From contig NZ_JANZKY010000002.1 in the NCBI RefSeq assembly GCF_025770765.1, positions 310,001 through 374,000 of the forward strand: a stretch of DNA of 64,000 bases. The letters are read 5' to 3'. Position numbers and translations under genes: made by a program. Of this stretch, positions 7,336 through 15,600 are shown piece by piece. How positions within the stretch are numbered: the first letter of the stretch is position 1; each line of letters opens with the position of its first letter. Below the pieces are notes generated by a model. That model searched no databases, had not been told where the DNA came from, and saw only the letters and a program-made list of their open reading frames with translations. This stretch comes from Propionivibrio soli (GTDB lineage: Bacteria > Pseudomonadota > Gammaproteobacteria > Burkholderiales > Rhodocyclaceae).

Positions 7336-8130
7336 TCAACGCGATTTGGCCGCACGCCATTCCGCGCAGGCGGCATCGATCAGCCTGCGCGCTATGCTCA
7401 CCTGATCGGGCAACGGCGGCAGTTCGTCTATCCGGAACCAATCAGCCGCTTCGATTTCACCCGGCTGCGGCGTGATCGAGCCACCAGCGTAATCGGCAAA
7501 AAACGCGATCATCAGCGAGTCAGGGAACGGCCAGGGCTGACTCTGGAAGTAGCGCAGGTTGGTGATCGCGAGACCGACTTCCTCATGAACTTCGCGAGCC
7601 GCGCACTGCTCAAGCGTCTCGCCCGCCTCGACGAAACCGGCCAGCGCACTAAACATGCCAGGCCGGAAATGCGGGCTGCGCGCGAGCAGGAAGTAGTCAC
7701 CGCGGCGCACCAGGACCATCACGGCCGGCGATATCCGCGGGTACGCCAGGAGTCCGCACGCAGGGCATTCCATCGCGTATTCCGTGGTACGCGGCCGGGT
7801 TGGTGTGGCGCAACGGCCGCAATAGCGATGGTTCTTCTGCCAATCGAGCAACAGCGTGGCACGGCCGGCGATCGAAAAAGCCTCGGCGCCAGCCAAGCCG
7901 AACAGGGGACGCAGTTGTGTCAATTCGCCGCGTATACCGTCTGGCAAGCGGTCGACGTCCGCTGCGAAGCAAGGCAGCCCGCGCCACTCGCCGACGCGTA
8001 CCGCGTTTCCGGGGTTGCCGATATCTTCGGCTCGGCCGCAGGGGAAAACGGTCTCCGGCGAGTCTTCAAGAATAGTGAAGAGCTGGCTTTCGTGGCGCAG
8101 CACCCAATAGCCTTTTCCGTCGATTGTCAT
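7336..8130 (-). CDS. nudC: NAD(+) diphosphatase, Nudix hydrolase
   Basis: 264 residues from ATG at 8130; a TTG three codons upstream is also open. Hydrolyses NAD(H) to NMN and AMP, and removes NAD caps from RNA. A zinc ribbon (YCGRC ... CPACG) occupies about residues 105-130. The Nudix box GFVEAGETLEQCAAREVHEE lies near 175-195, followed by the NudC-specific 'SQPWPFPDSLM' about ten residues later. Length fits E. coli NudC (257). It is convergent with the PEP-CTERM gene, with only ten bases between the stops. Confidence 0.93.
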   Translation of the reverse strand: MTIDGKGYWVLRHESQLFTILEDSPETVFPCGRAEDIGNPGNAVRVGEWRGLPCFAADVDRLPDGIRGELTQLRPLFGLAGAEAFSIAGRATLLLDWQKNHRYCGRCATPTRPRTTEYAMECPACGLLAYPRISPAVMVLVRRGDYFLLARSPHFRPGMFSALAGFVEAGETLEQCAAREVHEEVGLAITNLRYFQSQPWPFPDSLMIAFFADYAGGSITPQPGEIEAADWFRIDELPPLPDQVSIARRLIDAACAEWRAAKSR

Positions 8131-8208
8131 GATTTCCAATCCGATCTCGGTGTTTTTTTGCTTTAAGGCGGAATGTAGAACGGCCCGCCTCTCCTCAACA
8201 CGCGCCGC

Positions 8209-9903
8209 TCAGCGCACCATGGCTCCCTCGGCCGCCGATGCGGCACGCTCGCGATAGAGATTAAGGAAGCCGCGCGGGAACGATTTCTCGACGGGTTTCC
8301 AGGCAGCGCGTCGGGTCTCCAGCCGGCTTGCCTCCACGCGAAGTTCGAGCAGGCGCTGCGGGATATCGATCAGGATCTCGTCACCATCCTCGATTAGTGC
8401 CAGCGCACTGCCCTCATAGGCCTCGGGTGATATGTGACCGACGAACAGACCGCGGTTCGAACCCGAGAAACGGCCATCGGTAATCAGAGCACATGACGAC
8501 GACAAGCTCATGCCTTCGAGAACCTTCATGGGTCGGAACATTTCGGGCATGCCGGGTCCGCCTTTCGGTCCCTCATAGCGCAGCACGAGCGCTGAACCTG
8601 CCGCGACCTCGCCACCGAGGATCGCGGCCACTGCAGCGTCTTCCGAATCAAAAACCCGGGCCGGCCCTTGGAACCGGAACAGGTTTGGAGGCACGGCCGC
8701 CGGCTTCACGATACTGCCGAGCGGCGCGAGATTGCCGTGCAGGACGGCCAGCCCGGCCTCCGGGCTTACCGGGTTATCGAGCGTACGAATAACCTCAGGC
8801 CGTGGCGTGACTGGGCAGTCCCGCCACTCCTCTCCCTTTGTTCTGCCGGTTACCGTGAGTGCGCTGCCTTCCATGAGCGGGGCCAACGACTTCTCTACAG
8901 GCGCGGGGCCACCAGCCTCGAAGAAGTCGATCATGTCGTACTCGGACGCCGGGTACAGAGCCGCGAGCAACGGAACAATCCGGCTCAGGCGATCGAACTC
9001 GGAGAGCGGCAAGGGGCCGAGGCCGGCTTCCTCATGAATGGCTTGCAGGTGCATGACGGCGTTGGTCGAGCCCCCAGTCGCAAGTAATAGGCAGATGGCA
9101 TTATGGAACGCCGCGGGCGTCAGGATACGGCGTGCGCCGATGCCCTGTCGGACGAGCTCGACGGCTTGCCGACCGCTGGCCTCCGCGACAGCGAGACGGC
9201 CGGAACCGACGGCCGGAACCATCGCGGAGCCAGGCAAGCTCATGCCGAGCGCTTCGGCCAGCGCGCACATCGTGTTGGCAGTGCCGTACATCGTGCACGA
9301 GCCCGGCCCGGGCTCCGCAAGGTCCTCGATGCGCCGGAACTCGGCCATGTCGATTTCGCCACGCTGCTTCCAGCCGATCGCCTCGACGACGATGTTGCCG
9401 TCCCAATGCTTGCCCTTGTACTCGGCCGGCGCCATGGGCCCGCCATTGACGAAGATCGCCGGCATGTCGAGCCGGGCAGCAGCCATCAATTGCGCCGGAA
9501 CGATCTTGTCGCACGAGCCGAGCAGCACCATGCCGTCGAAGCGATGTGCACGCATCATGACCTCGATCGACGCCGCAATCACATCGCGTGACGCCAAGGC
9601 GTAGCGCATGCCGAGGTGCCCTTCGGCAATCCCGTCGCATGGGGCGATGGTCCCGAACGACATGGCGTGGCCGCCTGCGGCCGTCACACCCTGGACGACT
9701 CGCTCGGCCACGGCGTTCAGATTGAAGTGTCCCGGCGTAGCATCGGTGTAGGTGTTGACGATAGCGATGAGCGGCTTGCGCAATTGGGCGTCGCTATGCC
9801 CCATTGACTTGTAGAGCGCGCGCTTTAGGGCGCCGCTATCGCCGCGCAGGATCGGATTGAAATGCTCGTCGCCGGAGGCGCCGCAATCGGTGCATCGAGA
9901 CAT
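8209..9903 (-). CDS. IlvD/Edd family dehydratase
   Basis: 564 residues, Fe-S dehydratase of the dihydroxy-acid / 6-phosphogluconate / sugar-acid family. Candidate cluster cysteines: 'TIAPCDGIAEGH' near residue 80, 'LLGSCDKIVP' near 125, and 'GSCTMYGTANTM' near 195. The position usually holding 'PCNxHL' reads 'TPGHFNL', as in E. coli IlvD. The C-terminal part carries 'LRYEGPKGGPGMPEM' and 'ITDGRFSGSNRG', both family hallmarks. The 'PCDG' and 'SCTMYGTAN' variants resemble Edd more than IlvD, so the substrate may be a sugar acid and not a branched-chain precursor. The start MSRCTDCG has AGGAAAG upstream; the frame runs 28 codons further. Monocistronic. Confidence 0.8.
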   Translation of the reverse strand: MSRCTDCGASGDEHFNPILRGDSGALKRALYKSMGHSDAQLRKPLIAIVNTYTDATPGHFNLNAVAERVVQGVTAAGGHAMSFGTIAPCDGIAEGHLGMRYALASRDVIAASIEVMMRAHRFDGMVLLGSCDKIVPAQLMAAARLDMPAIFVNGGPMAPAEYKGKHWDGNIVVEAIGWKQRGEIDMAEFRRIEDLAEPGPGSCTMYGTANTMCALAEALGMSLPGSAMVPAVGSGRLAVAEASGRQAVELVRQGIGARRILTPAAFHNAICLLLATGGSTNAVMHLQAIHEEAGLGPLPLSEFDRLSRIVPLLAALYPASEYDMIDFFEAGGPAPVEKSLAPLMEGSALTVTGRTKGEEWRDCPVTPRPEVIRTLDNPVSPEAGLAVLHGNLAPLGSIVKPAAVPPNLFRFQGPARVFDSEDAAVAAILGGEVAAGSALVLRYEGPKGGPGMPEMFRPMKVLEGMSLSSSCALITDGRFSGSNRGLFVGHISPEAYEGSALALIEDGDEILIDIPQRLLELRVEASRLETRRAAWKPVEKSFPRGFLNLYRERAASAAEGAMVR

Positions 9904-10019
9904 GTGAAGCTGGCTTTCCTGCAAAAGCGTTAACAATGACCCAAACACGGCGCGCCGCCAAGTCTCGGCTGTTTCCGAAGAACACACCAGCCGAGTTCGT
10001 TCGTCTTATTCAGGCAAAG

Positions 10020-10046
10020 AAAAACCGCCCCGAAGGGCGGTTTTTC
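10020..10046 (-). terminator. intrinsic terminator of alaS
   Basis: A 10-bp stem AAAACCGCCC / GGGCGGTTTT with a four-base loop, T-rich on both sides, lies 20 bases beyond the alaS stop. It can act in both directions. Confidence 0.8.
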
Positions 10047-10065
10047 TTGTCGTCCAGCCTTGGTC

Positions 10066-12687
10066 TCAGAGACGCTGTTCGACCCAGGCGCGAACCGAAG
10101 CCAGCGCCTCGGGCAACTTCTCCGGTTCAGTACCGCCCGCCTGCGCCATATCCGGTCGTCCGCCGCCTTTGCCACCGACTTGCTGGGCGACCATATTGAC
10201 GAGTTCACCGGCCTTCACCTTCGACGTGAGGTCAGGCGTAACGCCCGCGATCAGGGTCACCTTGCCGCCACCCACCGAGGCAAGCACGACGACGGCGCTC
10301 TTGAGCCGATCGCGCAGCTTGTCCATCGTGGCGCGCAGTGCGTTGACGTCGGCATCCTCCAGCGTTGCCGCGAGGACCTTGGCGCCTTTAGCTGCCTCCG
10401 CCTTGTCGATCAGGCTGTCGCCTTGCGACGCAACCTGCTTGCTCTTGAGAAGGGCAATTTCACGCTCAAGTTGCCGAACCTGATCGAGAATCGAGTAAAC
10501 CCGGGCATGCACGTCGCTCGGCTGAACCTTCAGCGTGCCCGCAACTCCGCCGAGCGCCGTCTCCATGCCCTGCATATACGCCACGGCGACATCGCCGGTG
10601 ATCGCCTCGACACGGCGAACGCCAGCCGCCACGCCGCCCTCGGCGACGATCGTGAACAGGCCGATGTCTCCCGTGCGACGCACGTGTGTACCGCCGCACA
10701 ACTCGCGCGACGAGCCGATGTCGATCACGCGAACCTCCTCGCCGTACTTTTCCCCGAAGAGCATTACAGCACCGAGTTTTTGTGCCTCGGCAATCGGCAT
10801 TACCCGATGGACGCAATCGACGTTGTCCAGGATCTCCGCGTTGACGATCTTCTCGACACGCCGGATTTCCTCGTCGGAGAGCGGTTGATTGTGCACAAAG
10901 TCGAAGCGGGTCTTGTCCGGGTCGACCTGCGACCCCTTCTGCTGCACGTGATCACCCAACACCTCGCGCAATGCCTTGTGCATCAAGTGCGTTGCCGAGT
11001 GATTGCGCATCGTCCGTTTGCGCGCCACGACGTCCACCTTCGCCGTCACCGCGTCACCGACCTTCAGCGTCCCGGTCTTGAGTACACCCTGGTGACCGAA
11101 CACCGTTGCTTGAATCTTCTGCGTATCGTCGACTTCGAAAATGCCTTGCGCCGATTGCAGCACCCCGCGGTCGCCGACTTGGCCACCCGATTCGGCGTAA
11201 AACGGCGTCTCGTCGAGCACGACGACGCCCTGGTCGCCCTCGGCGAGTTGCTGAACCTGCGAACCCTCCTTGTAGAGCGCCAGCACCTTGCCCTTGTATT
11301 CCAGTTTCTCGTAACCGTGGAACGTCGTCGCCGGCCCCTCATACTCCAGCGCCGCCGACATCTTGAACTTGCCAGCCGCTCGGGCTTGTTCCTTTTGGCG
11401 ATTCATCGCCACCTCGAAACCTGCCGTGTCGACGGTCACTCCGCGCTCACGGCAGATATCTGCCGTCAAGTCGAGCGGGAAGCCGTACGTGTCGTGCAAC
11501 CGGAAAGCCGTCTCTCCATTGAAAACCCCTTTTCCGCGCATCGCGGCGAGTTCCCCCTCAAGAATCGCCATCCCGTGTTCGATCGTGGCAAAGAAGCGGT
11601 CTTCTTCCTGCTTCAGCGTCTCGACCACACGGTTCTGCCCGCTGACAATCTCGGGATAAGCGCTTCCCATTTCTGTCACGAGGTCCGGCACCATGCGGTG
11701 AAAGAACGCCGCTCGCGCACCTAACTTATAACCGTGACGAATAGCGCGCCGGATGATGCGGCGGAGAACGTAGCCGCGACCCTCGTTGCCCGGGATGACG
11801 CCGTCCGCGATCAGGAACGAGCAGGCGCGGATGTGATCGGCCAACACGCGCAGAGAGGGGCTGCTCATGTCGGCCGAGTTCGTCTCGCGTGCCGCGGCCT
11901 TCACGAGATTCTGCAGCAGGTCGATATCGTAGTTGCTGTTCACATGCTGCAGGACCGCGGTGATGCGCTCGAGTCCCATGCCAGTATCGACCGAAGGCTT
12001 GGGAAGCGGATGCATGGTGCCGTTTTCGTCGCGATTGAACTGCATGAAAACGTTGTTCCAGATCTCGATGTAGCGGTCGCCGTCCTCGTCGGGCGATCCG
12101 GGAGGACCGCCCGGAACGTGCTCGCCGTGGTCATAGAAGATTTCGGTGCATGGCCCACAGGGGCCCGTGTCGCCCATCATCCAAAAGTTGTCAGAGGCAT
12201 AGCGCGCGCCCTTGTTGTCGCCAATGCGCACAATGCGGTCAGCCGGCATGCCGATTACCTTGTGCCAGATGTCGTACGCCTCGTCGTCCTCGGCATAAAC
12301 CGTTACCCAAAGCCGATCCGACGGCAACTTGTACACCTCGGTCAGCAGTTCCCACGCGTACTTGATGGCGTCGAGCTTGAAGTAGTCACCGAACGAAAAA
12401 TTACCCAGCATTTCGAAAAACGTGTGGTGACGTGCCGTATAGCCGACGTTCTCGAGGTCGTTGTGCTTGCCGCCCGCGCGGACGCATTTTTGGGCAGTGG
12501 TGGCCCGGCTGTAGGGCCGCTTGTCGAAGCCGAGGAAGACGTCCTTGAACTGGTTCATCCCGGCGTTCGTGAACAGCAGGGTCGGGTCGTCATGCGGAAC
12601 GAGCGAACTCGACGCCACGATCTGATGGCCCTTGGATTCGAAGAACTTGAGGAACTTCTCGCGGATTTCGGCGCTATTCATCGGCAT
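10066..12687 (-). CDS. alaS: alanyl-tRNA synthetase
   Basis: 873 residues (E. coli 876). Class II synthetase that charges tRNA-Ala. The catalytic core begins '[15 protein letters not shown]' and includes 'NAGMNQFKD' and 'TCGPCTE'-type segment [17 protein letters not shown]. The editing domain has zinc ligands in '[11 protein letters not shown]' near residue 565 and '[13 protein letters not shown]' near 665. A C-Ala domain with '[12 protein letters not shown]' ends the protein. The start ATG has AGGGA upstream; a second ATG two codons in is equally possible. A terminator follows. Confidence 0.97.
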   Translation of the reverse strand: MPMNSAEIREKFLKFFESKGHQIVASSSLVPHDDPTLLFTNAGMNQFKDVFLGFDKRPYSRATTAQKCVRAGGKHNDLENVGYTARHHTFFEMLGNFSFGDYFKLDAIKYAWELLTEVYKLPSDRLWVTVYAEDDEAYDIWHKVIGMPADRIVRIGDNKGARYASDNFWMMGDTGPCGPCTEIFYDHGEHVPGGPPGSPDEDGDRYIEIWNNVFMQFNRDENGTMHPLPKPSVDTGMGLERITAVLQHVNSNYDIDLLQNLVKAAARETNSADMSSPSLRVLADHIRACSFLIADGVIPGNEGRGYVLRRIIRRAIRHGYKLGARAAFFHRMVPDLVTEMGSAYPEIVSGQNRVVETLKQEEDRFFATIEHGMAILEGELAAMRGKGVFNGETAFRLHDTYGFPLDLTADICRERGVTVDTAGFEVAMNRQKEQARAAGKFKMSAALEYEGPATTFHGYEKLEYKGKVLALYKEGSQVQQLAEGDQGVVVLDETPFYAESGGQVGDRGVLQSAQGIFEVDDTQKIQATVFGHQGVLKTGTLKVGDAVTAKVDVVARKRTMRNHSATHLMHKALREVLGDHVQQKGSQVDPDKTRFDFVHNQPLSDEEIRRVEKIVNAEILDNVDCVHRVMPIAEAQKLGAVMLFGEKYGEEVRVIDIGSSRELCGGTHVRRTGDIGLFTIVAEGGVAAGVRRVEAITGDVAVAYMQGMETALGGVAGTLKVQPSDVHARVYSILDQVRQLEREIALLKSKQVASQGDSLIDKAEAAKGAKVLAATLEDADVNALRATMDKLRDRLKSAVVVLASVGGGKVTLIAGVTPDLTSKVKAGELVNMVAQQVGGKGGGRPDMAQAGGTEPEKLPEALASVRAWVEQRL

Positions 12688-12811
12688 TGTCCCTGCTGGT
12701 GCGGTTTCAAAAAGGGTTCGATTTTACCACCTATCCCCCACCCTCTGAGGCGAGAGAGACTAGCCGGACCCCCGCCCTGACAACATGGCGGCCTCTCGCC
12801 GGAGGGGTAAC

Positions 12812-12838
12812 AAAAAAACCCGCCGTAGCGGGTTTTTC
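12812..12838 (-). terminator. intrinsic terminator after ugpQ
   Basis: AAAAACCCGC and GCGGGTTTTT form a 10-bp stem around CGTA, with A/T runs on both sides. It lies 49 bases beyond the ugpQ stop and upstream of alaS on the same strand. Confidence 0.75.
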
Positions 12839-12886
12839 ACTCGGTCGCCGTGCGGCTTCTGATGGCTTGCCTGCGCTGCCTCCGAT

Positions 12887-13630
12887 TTAGCGATAGTCGG
12901 CCATCACGTCGAGGCGGTCGCTGAACACGGCCGTCACGTCCCGATCGAACAGGAATTGCGCTTGTCGCGGATCGTTCACCGTGTAACACAAGACCGGTAT
13001 CTTGCGCGCCTTCGCTTGGGCCAACACCGCATCATCCACGTCCTTCGCACAATGGAGACTGTACCCGGCGAGATCGTCGAACCGTTGCAGCCAGTCAGCA
13101 GGCGCCTTTGAATAAAGAAAACCGAGCGGCAACGACGGGGCAACTTTGCGCGCCGCCTGCAACGCCGCGAACGAAAACGACGACACGAGCGGCAGCGGCC
13201 GCCCTTCCCAGAGCGAAAGGATGCGGCGCGCCACGACGTCCCCGGTCTCCACTTCGTGGCCTTCGGCCGGCTTGATTTCGACGTTCGCTTGCAAACCAAG
13301 CTCGTGGCAACGCAAAGTCATCGCCTCGAACGTCGCCATCGGTTCACCTGCGAAAGCCTTGTGCAACCGGCTGCCGATATCGATACGGCGCAAGACTTCG
13401 TCGGATGTTTCGCATACGCGGCCAGAGCCCGTCGTCGTCCGTTCCAACGTTTCGTCGTGGATTACCCACGGCGTTCCGTCGGCGGACAGCATGACGTCGA
13501 ACTCGACGGCCCGAAAACCGAGGGCCGCGGCGACGCGCAATCCAGCAAGCGAATTCTCGGGAGTCAGCGCGCCGCCGCAACGATGTGCGACAGCACGAGG
13601 CAACGGCCAATTGAGCGTCGGCGTAGCCAT
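12887..13630 (-). CDS. ugpQ: glycerophosphodiester phosphodiesterase
   Basis: 247 residues. Hydrolyses glycerophosphodiesters to sn-glycerol 3-phosphate and alcohol; UgpQ-type enzymes are cytoplasmic, and no signal peptide is seen. GDPD hallmarks: 'AHRCGGALTPENSLAG' near residue 15 (catalytic His and Asn), 'VEFDVMLSADGTPWVIHDETLERTT' in two blocks near 42-68 (metal ligands and second His), and 'NVEIKP' near 117. Its ATG overlaps the stop of ugpB by one base, so translation is coupled. The usual ugpA, ugpE and ugpC genes are not between or next to them. Confidence 0.9.
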   Translation of the reverse strand: MATPTLNWPLPRAVAHRCGGALTPENSLAGLRVAAALGFRAVEFDVMLSADGTPWVIHDETLERTTTGSGRVCETSDEVLRRIDIGSRLHKAFAGEPMATFEAMTLRCHELGLQANVEIKPAEGHEVETGDVVARRILSLWEGRPLPLVSSFSFAALQAARKVAPSLPLGFLYSKAPADWLQRFDDLAGYSLHCAKDVDDAVLAQAKARKIPVLCYTVNDPRQAQFLFDRDVTAVFSDRLDVMADYR

Positions 13631-14937
13631 CAGTCACCCTTGCCTTTAGCGAGTGTTTTGATGCCCGAAGAAGCATGGAGAACCGCGTTGCCACGCTGCA
13701 CAGCCGTGTCGAGCGCCTCCTTCGCGGGCTTTTTGTTGGCCCAGACGGTTTCGAGTTCTTCCTCCACGATCGTACGTACCGGGCCCAATTGGGAGACACG
13801 TACCGTCGGCGCCGTACCTTTGCCCTGAAGCTGGGAGTAGGCCACCTGCAGGCTGGCAAGATCAGCTTCCAGAACCTTGGTGTTCGCTGCGGCGCGCGCG
13901 ACCGGGGTCATTGGCAGGAAGCCGCCGGCAAGCGTCAGCTGAATCTGCACTTCCGGCCCGAGCAGGTAGTTGACGAACTTCGCGACCCCTTTGGTTTCCG
14001 CCGGCTTCATTCCGCCAGCAACCCACAGGGATGCGCCATCGGCCAAGGTATTTTGCGGCGCGTTGGGAACATCGTCGTGATACGGCAGCGGCGCGACGCC
14101 GACGTCGAGCGACTTGTCCTCGGCGAGGGAGCGGAACAGCGACGAAGAGCTGGTCAACATGCCGCATTCGCCCTTGGCAAACCGGTGATCCGCTTCGTCC
14201 CGCGGGCCGAAATAGGCGAAATACTTGCTCTTGTACCAGGTCGCCATCATGGCGATGTGCTTGATCTGCACGAGCCCGTTGAAGTTCAGGTTTCCTTTGG
14301 CGTCGCTCACGTCCGCGCCATTACGCGAACTCATGTTGTCGATGAACACCCATGCCGGCCACGAGGTGGTGAAGGGACAACGCATGCCGGAGTCGGCAAG
14401 TTTACCGGCGACCTCTTGAGTCTCGGCCCAACTTCTGGGTGGCGTATCGGGGTTCAGGCCCGCCTTGCGAAACGCCGCCTTGTTGATATACAGGACGGGA
14501 GTCGAGTACGCGAGAGGCAATGCGAAGAGTTGCCCCTTGGCATCGGAAAGTCCGTAGCGGAGTTCACGGGAAAGCTTGTTCGCATCCAGCGGCTGCTTCG
14601 CTTCGCGCATCACTTCGTAGAGCGGCTTGAACTTTGCCTTGTTCGCCACAAAGCGGGAGTACTCCTCCGGAGTGACGAGGTTGAGCTGCTTCGGCGGCGT
14701 TCCTTCGACACGCCGCACGAGGGTGACTTTGACGTCTTTTTGCTGGCTGTTGAAGCGGTCGATCAACGGCTCCAGACGCGCTGCGCTGCCTTCATCCAGT
14801 TGATGCGACAACTCGAGGTTCGCCGGCTCGGCCGGCGCGGCACTTGCCTGCGGCGCTTTGGCCGGGGCGCGGGCCGCGATCGCCGGGGCCGCGAGGGCCA
14901 CGCTCAGCATGGCCACCGCGATTCGTGGGAATTGCAT
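13630..14937 (-). CDS. ugpB: extracellular solute-binding protein, UgpB-like (sn-glycerol 3-phosphate ABC transporter)
   Basis: 435 residues from an ATG with AAGGAG ten bases upstream. A signal peptide occupies about 1-24. The binding-protein fold shows 'LSHQLDEGSAARLEPLIDRFN' (in two parts) near the N-terminus, then 'LPLAYSTPVLYINKAAFRKAGL' type hinge residues near 135, and 'KGECGMLTSSSSLFRSL' near 235, the pattern of UgpB. It is the periplasmic receptor of a G3P importer and directly precedes ugpQ. No permease or ATPase gene lies nearby, so it either uses a transporter encoded elsewhere or is a relic. The open frame extends 55 codons upstream without a ribosome site. Confidence 0.85.
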   Translation of the reverse strand: MQFPRIAVAMLSVALAAPAIAARAPAKAPQASAAPAEPANLELSHQLDEGSAARLEPLIDRFNSQQKDVKVTLVRRVEGTPPKQLNLVTPEEYSRFVANKAKFKPLYEVMREAKQPLDANKLSRELRYGLSDAKGQLFALPLAYSTPVLYINKAAFRKAGLNPDTPPRSWAETQEVAGKLADSGMRCPFTTSWPAWVFIDNMSSRNGADVSDAKGNLNFNGLVQIKHIAMMATWYKSKYFAYFGPRDEADHRFAKGECGMLTSSSSLFRSLAEDKSLDVGVAPLPYHDDVPNAPQNTLADGASLWVAGGMKPAETKGVAKFVNYLLGPEVQIQLTLAGGFLPMTPVARAAANTKVLEADLASLQVAYSQLQGKGTAPTVRVSQLGPVRTIVEEELETVWANKKPAKEALDTAVQRGNAVLHASSGIKTLAKGKGD

Positions 14938-15065
14938 TGCTGCTCCTTGACTGACGACAAAGCGGGAATTATAGGACGATTCTTTTTCACCGGATGCCGC
15001 TTCTCCGGACGAAGAAGGTTGGCTCATTGCCTTCGGTTCCGCTCGGCGAGCCCGGCAGGCAGCCG

Positions 15066-15093
15066 TTGGCGGGCATGGTTTTGCGAGTAAAAT
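15066..15093 (+). promoter_or_regulatory. sigma-70 type promoter of the small lipoprotein gene
   Basis: TTGGCG and TAAAAT separated by 16 bases. Transcription would begin about 20 bases before the GTG start at 15121. Confidence 0.5.
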
Positions 15094-15120
15094 GCGATCC
15101 ATTACAAACCAAGATCAGGG

Positions 15121-15513
15121 GTGACCGTGCCACATCAGCCGCGCGTTTCGCGAACGCTCCTGACCGTCGCCGTTGTGCTCGTCGGGTTGGCCGGCTGCGA
15201 TGCCATCCAACAGCAGCTTGGACTCGAAAACCCGGCCGAGAAGGCAGCTCGCGCTGAGGCGGACGGGCGCGCTGTCGGTGGAGCCTGCAGACAATCCGGA
15301 CGCGCCATCGAGGACTGCTACGCCATTTATTCATGGTTACCGAAATCGTCAATCTACGAAGGCTGGCGCGACATGGATGCCTACATGCGCGACAACAAGC
15401 TGGAAACGGTAGAGCCGCAATTGCCGCCCGTTGGCCCTCCGGGTGCCAAGAAGAAAACTGCCTCGGACGATTCGGCAACAGCGAAGGCCGTCAAGAAAGC
15501 CGCCGAGAAGTGA
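15121..15513 (+). CDS. small putative lipoprotein of unknown function
   Basis: 130 residues starting GTG. A hydrophobic leader ends in the lipobox LAGC (Cys near residue 27), so the mature protein should be lipid-anchored. The mature part has two Cys (GGACRQ and EDCYAIY), a 'YEGWRDMDAYMRDN' helix-like stretch, and a Lys/Ala-rich C-terminus. No family recognised. A fair promoter lies just upstream, and the DUF1631 gene follows after 87 bases, so they may be co-transcribed. Confidence 0.6.
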   Translation: MTVPHQPRVSRTLLTVAVVLVGLAGCDAIQQQLGLENPAEKAARAEADGRAVGGACRQSGRAIEDCYAIYSWLPKSSIYEGWRDMDAYMRDNKLETVEPQLPPVGPPGAKKKTASDDSATAKAVKKAAEK

Positions 15514-15600
15514 ATCTACGTCGAGAAGGCGACCGCGCAATAGATCCCTGCACCGGTCCAAGGGGCTTGGCCGGCGCGAAGTTCGCATAGAGGGGAAAGC

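Noticed and set aside
10060-11724. 554-codon open frame opposite alaS
   Set aside because: Mirror of a GC-rich conserved gene; the protein matches no family and overlaps alaS fully.
13675-15090. 471-codon open frame opposite ugpB
   Set aside because: Shadow of a clear UgpB homologue; no ribosome site or family features.
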